NCBI RefSeq assembly: GCF_018402175.1
Contig: NZ_JAGYJK010000018.1
Span: 434,001-498,000, forward strand
Length of the DNA stretch: 64,000 nt
Origin: Yoonia sp.
GTDB taxonomy: Bacteria; Pseudomonadota; Alphaproteobacteria; Rhodobacterales; Rhodobacteraceae
Reading direction: 5' to 3'
Shown: positions 27,653-37,303 of the stretch, piece after piece
Position numbering within the stretch: position 1 is the stretch's first letter
How the letters are laid out: each line of letters begins with the position of its first letter
The notes under the pieces: model-generated
Database searches by the model: none
Seen by the model: only the letters and a program-made list of their open reading frames with translations
Told to the model about the DNA's origin: nothing
Translations under genes and position numbers: made by a program

Positions 27653-29161
27653 TCATTCACCGCGTGGAAAACGCTGGCTTTCTTCGAGTATGTTGAGGTC
27701 CATGTGATTGCGCATGTAGCGTTCGGATGCCTTTTGCAGCGGCTGGTAGTCCCACGGGTAATAGCTGCCGTTGCGCAGCGCCTCGTAGACGACCCAGCGG
27801 CAGGCCTGTGACTGGCGCACATCGGCGTCGAAACGGGCAAGATCCCAGCGGGCCTCGGCCTTGGCGCGCAGGTCCGCCAGCGTGCCTTGATGGGCGGGAT
27901 GGTCCGCCAGATTGGTCAGTTCCTGCGGGTCGCTGTCCATGTCGAACAGCTGGTCGGGGTCGAGCGTGCAGCGATTGTATTTCCATTTGCCAGACCGCAG
28001 GCTGACCAGCGGGGCCTGTGACGCCTCGGCGGCATATTCCATAGCGACGGGCGCATCGCGGGTGCCGCCCTGCCCCAAAGGCACAAGGCTTTCGCCGCTG
28101 GTCCATGGCATCACCTCGGACATGTCCACGCCCGCCAGATCGCACAGCGTGGGTGTCACGTCGATCGTGCTGACGGGGACCGTGAGCAGGCCGGGTTCCA
28201 TCGCGGGGCTGGCGATCATCAGCGGCACGCGCGATGACCCGTCGTAAAAGCACATCTTGAACCACAGGCCGCGTTCGCCCAGCATATCGCCGTGGTCGGA
28301 CACGAACAGGATCGTGGCCTCTTGGCGCGTGTCGTCCAGCACTTGCAGGATCTCGCCGATCTTGTCGTCCAGATAGCTGATATTGGCGAAATAGGCGCGG
28401 CGCGACCGGCGGATATCGTCATCGGTGATGTTGAAGTTATCGCGGTCGTTGGCATCCAGAATACGCTGGCTGTGCGGGTCCTGATCGGCATAGGCGATCG
28501 GGCCTATCGTCGGCATCAGATGTTCGCAATCCGCGTACAGATCCCAGTATTTGCGGCGCGCCACATAGGGGTCATGCGGGTGGGTGAAACTGACCGTCAG
28601 GCACCAGGGCCGCGCGTCATGGCCGCGCCCCAGATCATAGAGCTTGCGCATCGCGTGATAGGCGACCTCGTCGTCATATTCCATCTGGTTGGTGATCTCG
28701 GCCACGCCGGAGCCTGTGACCGACCCCATGTTGTGATACCACCAATCGATCCGTTCGCCCGGTTTGCGGTAATCCGGCGTCCAGCCGAAATCGGCAGGGT
28801 AGATATCCGTGGTCAGCCGTTCCTCAAACCCGTGCATCTGGTCGGGGCCGACGAAATGCATCTTGCCCGCAAGGCAGGTCTGATAGCCCGCGCGCCGCAG
28901 GTGATGCGCATAGGTCGGGATAGAGGAGGCGAATTCGGCCGCATTGTCATAGACCCCGTTGCGCGATGGCAATTGCCCCGACATGAACGCCGCCCGCGCC
29001 GGTGCGCAAAGCGGCGAGGCTGTGTAGCTGTTGGCGAATCGGGTGGAGCGGGCGGCCAGCGCCTTGAGGTTGGGCGCGTGCAGCCAGTCTGCAGGCCCGT
29101 CGGGAAAGAGCGTGCCGTTAAGCTGGTCAACCATGATAATCAGGATGTTCGGCTTCGTCAT
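27653..29161 (-). CDS. betC: Choline-sulfatase
   Basis: A 502-residue sulfatase that releases choline from choline-O-sulfate. The N-terminus [14 protein letters not shown] contributes metal ligands, and the formylglycine site C-A-P-A-R (residues 52-56) matches the sulfatase C-x-P-x-R motif. The cytoplasmic type without signal peptide fits BetC. It overlaps betI by 4 nt upstream and lies 43 nt before betB. This lets the cell use choline-O-sulfate, a common marine and algal osmolyte, as a source of betaine and sulfate. Confidence 0.93.
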   Translation of the reverse strand: MTKPNILIIMVDQLNGTLFPDGPADWLHAPNLKALAARSTRFANSYTASPLCAPARAAFMSGQLPSRNGVYDNAAEFASSIPTYAHHLRRAGYQTCLAGKMHFVGPDQMHGFEERLTTDIYPADFGWTPDYRKPGERIDWWYHNMGSVTGSGVAEITNQMEYDDEVAYHAMRKLYDLGRGHDARPWCLTVSFTHPHDPYVARRKYWDLYADCEHLMPTIGPIAYADQDPHSQRILDANDRDNFNITDDDIRRSRRAYFANISYLDDKIGEILQVLDDTRQEATILFVSDHGDMLGERGLWFKMCFYDGSSRVPLMIASPAMEPGLLTVPVSTIDVTPTLCDLAGVDMSEVMPWTSGESLVPLGQGGTRDAPVAMEYAAEASQAPLVSLRSGKWKYNRCTLDPDQLFDMDSDPQELTNLADHPAHQGTLADLRAKAEARWDLARFDADVRQSQACRWVVYEALRNGSYYPWDYQPLQKASERYMRNHMDLNILEESQRFPRGE

Positions 29162-29742
29162 TCTACGATGTCCTTTAATTCCATCGCCAGCAGCGCCAGC
29201 ACCTGTTCGGTTGCATCTGATGCAACGCCCGTGCCGCGCGCCAGACCCTGCCGCAGGTAGGACCCGTCGATCAGCCCCGCGATCCGTACGGCGGCATTTT
29301 CCGCGCGCTCCCCGATCATCGGGCGCAGGTCATGCACAAGATTGCTGTGCAGCCGCCGCTGATAGACATGCAACAGGCGGTTGGCATCCTCGGATGTCTG
29401 GGCAAGGACGTAAAAATTCAACCAGGCCGCGATCACATCCGGCTGGAAATTGGTCGAGCTGAAACCCGCGCGGATCACCGCCTCGATCCGGGCATGCGGG
29501 CCGCGGGCCGCGCGCAGGGCGTCGCGCACCTCGGCTGCATAGACGCGCAGAACATGGCGCATCGCCGCCAGAAAAATCTGTTCCTTGCCGCCGAAATAAT
29601 GATGCGCCAGCGCCGATGACATGCCAGCCCGCTTTGCAATCGCGCTGACCGTCACATCGAGGTTGCCCACGGCGCCGATTTCGTCAATCGTGGCCTGCAT
29701 CAGTGCAGCACGGCGGATCGGTTCCATTCCTAGCTTGGGCAT
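29158..29742 (-). CDS. betI: Transcriptional repressor BetI
   Basis: A 194-residue TetR-family repressor. The N-terminal helix-turn-helix reads TIDEIGAVGNLDVTVSAIAK and RAGMSSALAHHYFGGKEQIF, typical of BetI. It senses choline and represses the bet and cho genes. It is the first gene of the operon, overlapping betC by 4 nt, and is divergent from choX; a palindrome resembling the BetI operator lies in the shared 83-nt gap. Confidence 0.92.
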   Translation of the reverse strand: MPKLGMEPIRRAALMQATIDEIGAVGNLDVTVSAIAKRAGMSSALAHHYFGGKEQIFLAAMRHVLRVYAAEVRDALRAARGPHARIEAVIRAGFSSTNFQPDVIAAWLNFYVLAQTSEDANRLLHVYQRRLHSNLVHDLRPMIGERAENAAVRIAGLIDGSYLRQGLARGTGVASDATEQVLALLAMELKDIVE

Positions 29743-29785
29743 GTTTCACTCTTTCCGGTTGCACCAGACACCTAATTCGTTCTTT

Positions 29786-29799
29786 ATTGACTCGTCAAT
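29786..29799. promoter_or_regulatory. Probable BetI operator
   Basis: The perfect palindrome ATTGACTCGTCAAT (6-bp arms, 2-bp centre) lies in the gap between betI and choX. Flanking bases TTT and CAA extend the resemblance to the Escherichia coli BetI site. It is placed to control both divergent units. Confidence 0.72.
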
Positions 29800-29825
29800 C
29801 AACAAAAAACCACAGGGAGACCACC

Positions 29826-30749
29826 ATGAAACTGAAATCAAGCCTGTCGGCGCTTGCGATTGTTGCCGCAATGCCCGCCTTTGCCGAATGCGATCTTGTC
29901 ACCTTTTCCGATGTCGGCTGGACCGATATCACTGCCACCACCGCCACCACGACCGTCGTGCTGAACGCGCTGGGCTATCAGACAGAAACCAAATTGCTGT
30001 CGGTTCCGGTCACTTATATTTCGCTCGCAGAAGGCGATATCGATGTGTTCTTGGGCAATTGGATGCCCACGATGGAGGCTGATATCGCCCCCTACCGCGA
30101 AGCAGGCACCGTCGATACCGTGCGTGCCAACCTTGAAGGTGCCAAATACACACTTGCCGTGAACCGCGCCGCGGCTGATCTGGGCATCGCCACCTTTGCG
30201 GATATCGTCACCCATGCAGATGCTTTGGAAAACAAGATCTACGGCATCGAGCCTGGCAATGACGGCAACCGCCTGATCATGGATATGATCGCGGCTGATG
30301 CATTTGGTTTGACCGGTTTCGAAGTGGTCGAAAGCTCTGAACAAGGCATGTTGGCGCAAGTCGACCGCGCCGCTGGTCGCAGTGAACCGGTGGTGTTTCT
30401 GGGCTGGGAACCGCACCCAATGAACGCCAATTTCGATATGGTCTATCTGGAAGGCGGCGATGATTGGTTCGGCCCCAACCTGGGCGAAGCAACAGTTTAT
30501 ACCAATACGACCGCAGGTTATGTCGAAAGCTGCCCCAATGTCGGGCAATTGCTGAACAATCTGGAATTTTCCTTGGCGATGGAAAACGAGATCATGGCCG
30601 CGATCAGCGATGATGGCATGGCACCTGATGCAGCGGCCAGCGCTTGGCTTGCGGCCAATCCTGCGGTGCTCGATGGCTGGCTGAACGGGGTCACCACCCG
30701 CGATGGCGGCGATGGGATGGCGGCGGTGAAAACCGCACTTGGGCTGTAA
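29826..30749 (+). CDS. choX: Choline/betaine ABC transporter substrate-binding protein
   Basis: A 307-residue periplasmic binding protein with a signal peptide ending AFA (residues 1-22). The mature protein begins ECDLVTFSDVGWTDITATTA, as in ChoX of Sinorhizobium. The FLGNWMPTMEADI, VFLGWEPHPMN and DDWFGPN segments supply aromatic residues that form the cation-binding box for choline. A GGGAGA ribosome site lies upstream of the ATG at 29826. It is the first gene of choXWV and likely the most abundant product, as a hairpin follows it. Confidence 0.92.
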   Translation: MKLKSSLSALAIVAAMPAFAECDLVTFSDVGWTDITATTATTTVVLNALGYQTETKLLSVPVTYISLAEGDIDVFLGNWMPTMEADIAPYREAGTVDTVRANLEGAKYTLAVNRAAADLGIATFADIVTHADALENKIYGIEPGNDGNRLIMDMIAADAFGLTGFEVVESSEQGMLAQVDRAAGRSEPVVFLGWEPHPMNANFDMVYLEGGDDWFGPNLGEATVYTNTTAGYVESCPNVGQLLNNLEFSLAMENEIMAAISDDGMAPDAAASAWLAANPAVLDGWLNGVTTRDGGDGMAAVKTALGL

Positions 30750-30768
30750 CGCAACCATGCAACCGACC

Positions 30769-30799
30769 GGACAGGGCCGCAGCAAGGCTGGCCCTGTCC
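30769..30799 (+). other. Intercistronic hairpin between choX and choW
   Basis: GGACAGGGCC (30769-30778) pairs with GGCCCTGTCC (30790-30799) around an 11-nt loop. No T-run follows, so it is more likely an mRNA-stabilising stem that raises ChoX over ChoW/ChoV than a terminator. Confidence 0.65.
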
Positions 30800-30821
30800 C
30801 ACCAAGGCAAGGATCAGGGCA

Positions 30822-31655
30822 ATGGATTGGCTGACCAGCACGAAAATCCCGGTAGGTGCTTGGGCCAAATCGGTCTTTGACGCGATGAACCGCAATCTGG
30901 GGTTTGTCTTTGACATTATCTCGGATGCGATGGAGACGATGATCGACGGCATCCTTTGGTCGTTGGAAACCCCGCATCCGTTGATCGTGATCGCAGTCTT
31001 TGCAGGGCTGACATGGGTGGTGCAGCGCAATTGGAAAACGCCGCTTTTGATCGTACTGGGGTTCTTTTTCATCCTCAACCAAGGCTATTGGCGCGAAACC
31101 ATGCAATCGCTCACACTGGTCTTGTCGGCCTGTGTTGTGTGTATGGGCATCGGTGTGCCGATTGGCATCGCGGCGGCGCATCGGCCCAAGCTGTACCGCG
31201 CGATGGTGCCTGTGCTGGATTTGATGCAAACCCTGCCGACCTTTGTTTATCTGATCCCTGCGATTGTCTTTTTCGGCATCGGCATGGTGCCGGGGCTGAT
31301 TGCAACGGTGATTTTTGTGCTGCCGGCACCGATCCGTCTGACCTATCTGGGGGTCGCCTCGACGCCGACGGCGCTGCTCGAGGCAGCGCAAGCCTTTGGC
31401 GCGACCAAACGGCAGATCCTATTCAAGGTCGAATTGCCGTCCGCCACACCGCAGATCATGGCGGGATTGAACCAGACGATCATGCTGTCGCTGTCGATGG
31501 TGGTGATCGCAGCCTTGGTCGGGGCCAGCGGGCTGGGGGTGCCGGTGGTGCGCGCGCTGAACACGGTCAACACGTCACTGGGGTTTGAATCCGGCTTCGT
31601 TATCGTCGTGGTGGCGATCATGCTGGACCGGATGTTGCGGGTAAAACAGAAATGA
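30822..31655 (+). CDS. choW: Choline ABC transporter permease
   Basis: A 277-residue inner-membrane permease of the ProW family. About six helices are predicted, with the binding-protein-dependent transport EAA loop AAQAFGATKRQILFKVELPS near residue 193-212. It forms the channel for choline with the ChoV ATPase and takes substrate from ChoX. Its stop overlaps the choV start by 4 nt, so the two are coupled. Confidence 0.92.
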   Translation: MDWLTSTKIPVGAWAKSVFDAMNRNLGFVFDIISDAMETMIDGILWSLETPHPLIVIAVFAGLTWVVQRNWKTPLLIVLGFFFILNQGYWRETMQSLTLVLSACVVCMGIGVPIGIAAAHRPKLYRAMVPVLDLMQTLPTFVYLIPAIVFFGIGMVPGLIATVIFVLPAPIRLTYLGVASTPTALLEAAQAFGATKRQILFKVELPSATPQIMAGLNQTIMLSLSMVVIAALVGASGLGVPVVRALNTVNTSLGFESGFVIVVVAIMLDRMLRVKQK

Positions 31656-32659
31656 ATGCGGTTGAATTCGACAATGTCAGCATCGTCTTCGGCGCGCGGC
31701 CGCAGACCGCCCTCCCCTTGATGGACCAAGGCCTGCACCGGGCCGAGATCTTGACCCGCACCGATCAGGTGCTGGGCGTGCATGATTGTTCGCTGAATGT
31801 GGCACAGGGTGAAATCCTTGTGCTGATGGGGCTATCGGGGTCGGGCAAATCCACCTTGCTGCGCGCGGTCAACGGGCTGAACCCCGTGGTGCGCGGGGCC
31901 GTGCGGGTCAACGACGGCGATCACAGCTATGACGTCACCCATTGCAACGCCACCGACCTGCGACGATTGCGGCAGAAATCGGTGTCGATGGTGTTCCAGC
32001 AATTCGGCCTGCTGCCATGGCGCAGCGTGCGCGACAATGTCGGGCTGGGGCTGGAACTGGCAGGGCTGGACAAGGCCAAATTACGCGACCGCATTGATCA
32101 GGAACTGGCGATGGTGGGCCTGTCCGAGCGCGCCAATGCGCCGGTCGGCGAATTGTCGGGGGGCATGCAACAGCGCGTGGGCCTGGCCCGCGCCTTTGCC
32201 ACCGATGCGCCGATCCTGCTGATGGATGAACCGTTCAGCGCGCTTGACCCGCTGATCCGGACCAAGCTGCAGGACGAATTGCTCGATCTGCAAAAACAGC
32301 GCGGCCGCACGATCATCTTCGTCAGCCATGATCTGGACGAGGCGTTCAAGATCGGCAACCGCATCGCCATCATGGAAGGCGGGCGGATCGTGCAATGCGG
32401 CACCCCGCGCGATATTTATACCAATCCCGCCAACGGCTATGTCGCGGATTTCGTGGCCCATATGAACCCGCTGGGCGTGCTGACCGCGCGCGACGTGATG
32501 ATCGCAGGCACAGCCCATGGGCCACAGATCGACGTGGACACGCCGGTGCAAGAAATCCTGCAACAAATCGGCACGCAACCGCTGCAAGTCACCGAAAACG
32601 GCCAGCCTGTCGGCCAGATCACGCAAAGCTCGCTGATTACACGGTTGGCCCCGCTTTAG
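31652..32659 (+). CDS. choV: Choline ABC transporter ATPase
   Basis: A 335-residue ABC ATPase of the ProV/OpuAA type. Walker A is GLSGSGKSTLL (around residue 60), the signature is LSGGMQQRVGLARAFA and Walker B is ILLMDEPFSALDP. The typical pair of C-terminal CBS domains is reduced: after VADFVAHMNPLGVLTARDVM only one short CBS-like stretch remains, ending GQPVGQITQSSLITRL. This shortened regulatory tail fits the choline-specific ChoV rather than longer osmoregulated ProV. It is the last gene of choXWV. Confidence 0.92.
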   Translation: MNAVEFDNVSIVFGARPQTALPLMDQGLHRAEILTRTDQVLGVHDCSLNVAQGEILVLMGLSGSGKSTLLRAVNGLNPVVRGAVRVNDGDHSYDVTHCNATDLRRLRQKSVSMVFQQFGLLPWRSVRDNVGLGLELAGLDKAKLRDRIDQELAMVGLSERANAPVGELSGGMQQRVGLARAFATDAPILLMDEPFSALDPLIRTKLQDELLDLQKQRGRTIIFVSHDLDEAFKIGNRIAIMEGGRIVQCGTPRDIYTNPANGYVADFVAHMNPLGVLTARDVMIAGTAHGPQIDVDTPVQEILQQIGTQPLQVTENGQPVGQITQSSLITRLAPL

Positions 32660-32686
32660 GCACGCCAGCAGCCGCAGCTCTTGCAA

Positions 32687-32736
32687 CTTCTTATTTCCAA
32701 AAATACTCCCGCCGGAGGCGCGCCGTCAGGCGCACC
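32687..32736. repeat. Composite intergenic repeat after choV
   Basis: A minus-oriented copy of the dispersed repeat (CTTCTTATTT, a short linker, then CCCGCCGGAGG) runs into a GTAGGG-type sequence (minus strand TAGGGTGCGCC). The TAG stop of the convergent EamA gene is embedded there (32737-32739). It probably ends transcription between the two convergent units. Confidence 0.6.
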
Positions 32737-33651
32737 CTACACCTTGGTCGCCGTCACGACCGGCGTCACATGCCTGCGCGCCACAGCCTCGCGCCAGGTG
32801 ATGAAACTGACCGATCCCATGATCACCAGCCCGCCGACGACGACCCAACCATCCACCGCCTCGCCGAATACCACGGCCCCCAGCACCACTGCCCAGACCA
32901 GTTGCAAAAACGTCGCCGGCTGGGTCACGGTCAGCGGTGCTGCGGCAAAGGCCAGCGTCATCGTGTAATGGCCTGCGGTGGCGAAAGAGGCGACCAGCAG
33001 CAGCCAGCCCAGCTGTGCAATCGTCGGCGTGATCCAGACCGCATAGGCAAAGGGGGCCAGCCCGATGGTCACCGTGATCGACAGCATCCCCACGACCACC
33101 GCCGCCGATACCTCGCCCGACAGCCGCTTGGCCAAAAGATATCCCACCGCGAATAAAACAGCCGTGCCCAGCATCGCGATATGGCCGCTTTCTACCACCT
33201 TGACACCGGGGCGCAGGATGATCGCGGCCCCCACCAGTGCCAGCAGCACCGCGATCAGACGGCGCGGCGGCAGCTTTTCCCCCAAAAACAGCGCCGCCCC
33301 GATCGAGACATAGACCGGCGAGAGATAATTCATCGCCGTCACCTCGGCGATGGGAAGCCGCGCCATGGCATAGAACCACAAGATCACGGCCAGCGCATGC
33401 ACGACGCCCCTGATCCCGAACATCTTCATCTGCCGCGCGGTCAGCCGGGCCGCCATGATCGGGCGGATCATTGGCAACAGGAACACCAGCCCCAGCACAT
33501 AGCGCAAAAACGCCGCCTGCGCGGCTGGCACATCATCGCCGACATGTTTGACGATTGCCGTGACCGCGACGAACATCACGCCGGTCAGGACCATCCAAAG
33601 CACACCTGCGACCGGGTTCGGCAGGGGCCGCGCTGCTTGCAAATCACTCAT
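32737..33651 (-). CDS. EamA-type DMT transporter
   Basis: A 304-residue ten-helix drug/metabolite transporter with two EamA halves; AAFLRYVLGLVFLLPMI marks the first and the second ends with FLQLVWAVVLGAVVFGEAVD, a family-typical region. It is an inner-membrane exporter or permease of unknown substrate. The frame is open to 33729; the ATG at 33651 (MSDLQAARPLPN) gives a normal short N-terminal tail. It is convergent with choV and divergent from the phosphoesterase gene. Confidence 0.82.
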   Translation of the reverse strand: MSDLQAARPLPNPVAGVLWMVLTGVMFVAVTAIVKHVGDDVPAAQAAFLRYVLGLVFLLPMIRPIMAARLTARQMKMFGIRGVVHALAVILWFYAMARLPIAEVTAMNYLSPVYVSIGAALFLGEKLPPRRLIAVLLALVGAAIILRPGVKVVESGHIAMLGTAVLFAVGYLLAKRLSGEVSAAVVVGMLSITVTIGLAPFAYAVWITPTIAQLGWLLLVASFATAGHYTMTLAFAAAPLTVTQPATFLQLVWAVVLGAVVFGEAVDGWVVVGGLVIMGSVSFITWREAVARRHVTPVVTATKV

Positions 33652-33735
33652 GCCTTTGGGTCGCACCAAAAAACGCGCGATACCAGCGACATTTTCGCAC
33701 TGGCACTGCCTGTGATCCGCCCTTACCAAAGGCGG

Positions 33736-34551
33736 ATGAAGATACTTTTCCTTGGCGATGTCATGGGCCGGTCAGGCCGGACCGCGATTACCACCCACCT
33801 GCCCCGCCTGCGCGCCGACTGGCGGCTCGATTTCGTCGTGGTCAACGGTGAAAATGCGACATCCGGCATGGGCCTGTCCGCGCCCCATGCCAAACTGCTG
33901 TTGGATGCAGGTGCCGATGTCATCACCTTGGGCGATCACGCTTTTGATCAAAAGGACATGCTCGCCTTTGCCGCGCAAGAGCCGCGCATCATCCGGCCTT
34001 TGAACTTTTCCAAGGCCGCCCCCGGCGTTGGCGCGCGGGTGTTCAACGCCACCAATGGGCGCAAGGTTCTGGTGGCACAGGCCTTGGGTCAGGTGTTCAT
34101 GAAACGCCCCTTCGACGATCCGTTCTCGGCGCTTGATGCCGTGCTGCGGCAATATCCGATGGGCGGACAGGTGCAGGCCAGCCTGATCGACATCCATTGC
34201 GAGGCGACATCGGAAAAGATGGCGCTGGGCCATTTCTGTGACGGGCGCGCCAGCATCGTGGTCGGCACCCATACCCATGTGCCCACCGGCGATGCGATGA
34301 TCCTCGGGGGCGGCACCGCCTATCAGACCGATGCGGGCATGTGTGGCGATTACAATTCGGTCATCGGCATGGACAAGGCCGAACCCCTGCGCCGGTTCAT
34401 CACCGGCATGCCCAAGGACCGGTTCACCCCCGCGGAGGCCGAGGCAACCCTGTCGGGGCTTTACGTCGAAACCGACGACCGCACTGGCAAGGCTGTCCGC
34501 GTCGTAATGGTCCGCCAAGGCGGCAAACTTGCGCCAAGCGGGCCTGCATGA
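33736..34551 (+). CDS. YmdB-type metallophosphoesterase
   Basis: A 271-residue calcineurin-like phosphoesterase of the TIGR00282/YmdB type. Metal-binding motifs are FLGDVMGRSGR at the N-terminus, VVNGENATSGMG, LGDHAFDQKD and IVVGTHTHVPTGD. In Bacillus subtilis YmdB has cyclic-nucleotide phosphodiesterase activity and affects RNA turnover and multicellular behaviour; the role here is inferred from family. I chose ATG 33736 (MKILFLGDVMG); the open frame runs much further upstream but is non-coding. It couples to the next gene by an ATGA overlap. Confidence 0.85.
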   Translation: MKILFLGDVMGRSGRTAITTHLPRLRADWRLDFVVVNGENATSGMGLSAPHAKLLLDAGADVITLGDHAFDQKDMLAFAAQEPRIIRPLNFSKAAPGVGARVFNATNGRKVLVAQALGQVFMKRPFDDPFSALDAVLRQYPMGGQVQASLIDIHCEATSEKMALGHFCDGRASIVVGTHTHVPTGDAMILGGGTAYQTDAGMCGDYNSVIGMDKAEPLRRFITGMPKDRFTPAEAEATLSGLYVETDDRTGKAVRVVMVRQGGKLAPSGPA

Positions 34552-35468
34552 CCCGCGATCACGGGCTGCTGACGCTGGCGCTGGTGGCCTTGGGGGCGGG
34601 ATGGGGGCTGACCCAACCGCTGACCAAGATCACCGTTACCGGCGGCTATGAACCGTTTGGCATAATCTTCTGGCAGATGCTGATCGGCACGCTGCTGCTC
34701 GGCGGCTTGCGCTGGCGCAGGCTCGGACGGCTGCCCGTCACGCCGCGCAGGCTGGCGTTCTGGCTGATGATTGCCGCGCTCGGCACGCTGATCCCCAATT
34801 CCACCAGCTATCGCGCGGCCTTCCATCTCCCTGCGGGGGTCATGTCGATCGTGATCTCGACCATTCCGCTCATGGCCTTTCCGTTGGCCTTGGCGTTGGG
34901 CAATGACCGGTTTTCATGGCGGCGCATGGCGGGGCTGGCGCTGGGGCTGATCGGCGTCGCGCTGATCGCCCTGCCCGAGGCGAGCCTGCCGGACCGCGCC
35001 ATGGTCGCCTTCCTGCCCTTGGCGCTGATCGCCCCGTTCTGCTATGCTGTTGAAGGCAATATCGTCGCGAAATGGGGCACGGCAGGGCTTGACCCGGTGC
35101 AGGTGCTGTTCGGGGCCTCCGCCATCGGTGTCGTGATTGCGCTGCCGCTGGCGCTGGCCACGGACCAGTTTCGCGTGCCTGCGGTCCCTTTGATCCTTGC
35201 CGATGTGACAATGCTGATGGGGTCGGTTATCCATGTCGTGGTCTATACCGGCTATATCTGGCTGGTCCGGCGCGGCGGGGCGGTCTTTGCCGGGCAGATC
35301 AGCTATCTTGTGACAGGATTCGGAGTAATCTGGGCGATGCTGCTTTTGCGCGAAAACTACAGCCTGTGGGTCTGGGCGGCCTTGGCGGCGATGGCCATCG
35401 GGCTGACCCTTGTCCGACCACGGCTTGCCACACAGGCTGCCATCCATAAAGTTGCTGTTCATGAGTGA
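34548..35468 (+). CDS. EamA-type DMT transporter
   Basis: A 306-residue ten-helix EamA exporter. The ATG at 34548 overlaps the YmdB-like stop as ATGA. The segment GAGWGLTQPLTKITV and the second-half VGVALIALPEAS-type and LVTGFGVIWAMLLLRENYS sequences are family-like. The substrate is unknown. The last 8 nt overlap the start of the SLC13 gene, which suggests that the phosphoesterase, this gene and the carrier form one translationally linked unit. Confidence 0.82.
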   Translation: MTRDHGLLTLALVALGAGWGLTQPLTKITVTGGYEPFGIIFWQMLIGTLLLGGLRWRRLGRLPVTPRRLAFWLMIAALGTLIPNSTSYRAAFHLPAGVMSIVISTIPLMAFPLALALGNDRFSWRRMAGLALGLIGVALIALPEASLPDRAMVAFLPLALIAPFCYAVEGNIVAKWGTAGLDPVQVLFGASAIGVVIALPLALATDQFRVPAVPLILADVTMLMGSVIHVVVYTGYIWLVRRGGAVFAGQISYLVTGFGVIWAMLLLRENYSLWVWAALAAMAIGLTLVRPRLATQAAIHKVAVHE

Positions 35469-37242
35469 TCTGTTAACCCTGACCCAACCTCAACAAGCCT
35501 GGCTGACGCTGGCCGTCGTTGTGGGCATGTTCGTGCTGTTCCTGCGCGAAACCTATCCGACCGAGGTCGTCGCGATGGGCGGCGTGTCAATCCTGCTGGT
35601 GACGGGCGTGCTGCCCTATCAGGCGGCAGTAGATGCGTTTTCCAACCCCGCCCCCTGGACGATTGCGGCGATGTTCATCGTCGTGGGCGCCTTGGTGCGC
35701 ACCGGTGCGCTTGATGCTCTGACGCGGCTAGCCGAACGGCAGGCCCGTGTCAGCCCCGCACGTGCCATCGGGGGTGGCTTGATCTTCGTCGCGCTAGCCA
35801 GTGCGATCATGAACAACACGCCGCTGGTCGTCGTGATGATCCCCGTCTTTATCCAGCTATCGCGGTCCTTGGGTGTGTCCGCCTCTAAGCTGCTGATCCC
35901 GCTGAGTTATGCCGCCATCGTCGGTGGCACGCTGACGCTGATCGGGACATCGACCAACCTGCTGGTGGACGGGGTCGCGCGGGCGTCTGGGATGGAACCT
36001 TTCGGGATTCTCGAGATCATGCCGGTCGGTGTGGTCGTGGTGATCTGGACCTTCATCTACATGTATTTCATGGCCCCGCGCCTGTTGCCCGACCGGCACA
36101 GCATGGCCACGATGCTGTCGGACAGGTCCAAGAAAAAGTTCTTTTCCGAGGCAGTGATCCCCCCCGAAAGCAACCTGATCGGGCGTGAGGTCAATGGCGT
36201 GCAATTGTTCAAACGCGACGGCGTGCGCCTGATCGACGTGGTACGGGGCGATCTGTCGCTGCGCCGTGATCTGGCGAATGTGACCTTGCAACTGGGTGAC
36301 CGCGTGATCCTGCGCACCGAAATGACGGAATTGCTGTCGCTTCAGGCCAACAAGGAGCTGCGCCGCGTCGATCAGATCTCGGCGGTGGAAACCACCACGG
36401 TCGAGGTGCTGATCACCCCCAATTGCAAGATGGCCGACCGCAGGCTGGGGTCGTTGCGACTGCGGCGGCGTTACGCGGTCTATCCGCTGGCGGTGCATCG
36501 GCGCGACGCCAATATCAGCCAGCAGATCGACGATATGATCGTGCGTGTGGGCGATACCTTGCTGCTCGAAGGTGCGCCCGCCGATATCCAGCGGCTGGCC
36601 GAGGATATGAACCTTGGCGATGTATCGGCCCCGTCGCAGCGCGCCTATCGGCGCGGTCATGCGCCGGTGGCGATTGCCGTGCTGCTGGGGATCGTCGTGC
36701 TGGCGGCGCTGAACATCGCCCCGATCTTGATGCTGGCGATGCTCGGGGTGACGGTCGTTCTGATGACCGGCTGCATCGACGCGGACGAGGCGTTTTCATT
36801 CATCGAAGGTCGGTTGCTGGCGTTGATTTTTGCCATGCTGGGGGTTGGATCGGCGCTGCAATCCTCTGGCGCGGTGGAAATGATCGCCAACGCGGCCTCG
36901 CCCTATATGATGGCTTTGCCACCGTTTCTGGTGGTGCTGGCGGTCTATACGCTGGCCAGCACCCTGACCGAGATGGTGTCGAACAATGCCGTCGCGGTGG
37001 TGATGACGCCGATTGCCATCGGGCTGGCCGCCGCATTGGGCGTGGACCCGCGCCCGTTGGTCGTGGCGGTGATGATCGCCGCCAGCGCCAGTTTCGCCAC
37101 GCCTATCGGGTATCAGACCAATACGCTGGTGTTTGGGCCGGGCGGTTACAAGTTCGCGGATTTCCTGCGCTTCGGGATTCCGCTAAACGTCACGCTGGCG
37201 CCCGTCGTATCCTTTGTGATCCCGCTGATCTGGCCCTTGTAA
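35461..37242 (+). CDS. SLC13/ArsB-like carrier with two TrkA-C domains
   Basis: A 593-residue divalent anion:Na+ symporter-type membrane protein. The signatures NNTPLVVVMIPVFIQL (residues ~120) and GTSTNLLVDG lie in the first half, and SNNAVAVVMTPIAIGLA and ATPIGYQTNTLVFGPGGY in the second. Between the halves are two RCK_C/TrkA-C domains (around residues 240-310 and 320-380), which in related proteins bind regulatory ligands. The substrate could be sulfate, a dicarboxylate or another anion. I start at MSDLLTLTQP (35461) rather than the upstream 35410. Confidence 0.85.
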   Translation: MSDLLTLTQPQQAWLTLAVVVGMFVLFLRETYPTEVVAMGGVSILLVTGVLPYQAAVDAFSNPAPWTIAAMFIVVGALVRTGALDALTRLAERQARVSPARAIGGGLIFVALASAIMNNTPLVVVMIPVFIQLSRSLGVSASKLLIPLSYAAIVGGTLTLIGTSTNLLVDGVARASGMEPFGILEIMPVGVVVVIWTFIYMYFMAPRLLPDRHSMATMLSDRSKKKFFSEAVIPPESNLIGREVNGVQLFKRDGVRLIDVVRGDLSLRRDLANVTLQLGDRVILRTEMTELLSLQANKELRRVDQISAVETTTVEVLITPNCKMADRRLGSLRLRRRYAVYPLAVHRRDANISQQIDDMIVRVGDTLLLEGAPADIQRLAEDMNLGDVSAPSQRAYRRGHAPVAIAVLLGIVVLAALNIAPILMLAMLGVTVVLMTGCIDADEAFSFIEGRLLALIFAMLGVGSALQSSGAVEMIANAASPYMMALPPFLVVLAVYTLASTLTEMVSNNAVAVVMTPIAIGLAAALGVDPRPLVVAVMIAASASFATPIGYQTNTLVFGPGGYKFADFLRFGIPLNVTLAPVVSFVIPLIWPL

Positions 37243-37303
37243 GCAGGCTGGCCCATGCCCTATAGAGACGCAGCTTTAAACCAGAGATGACAAGAGGTTT
37301 CCC

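Noticed and set aside
29838..31391. A 517-residue minus-strand frame opposite choX and choW
   Set aside because: Shadow frame; the plus-strand genes have clear motifs and ribosome sites.
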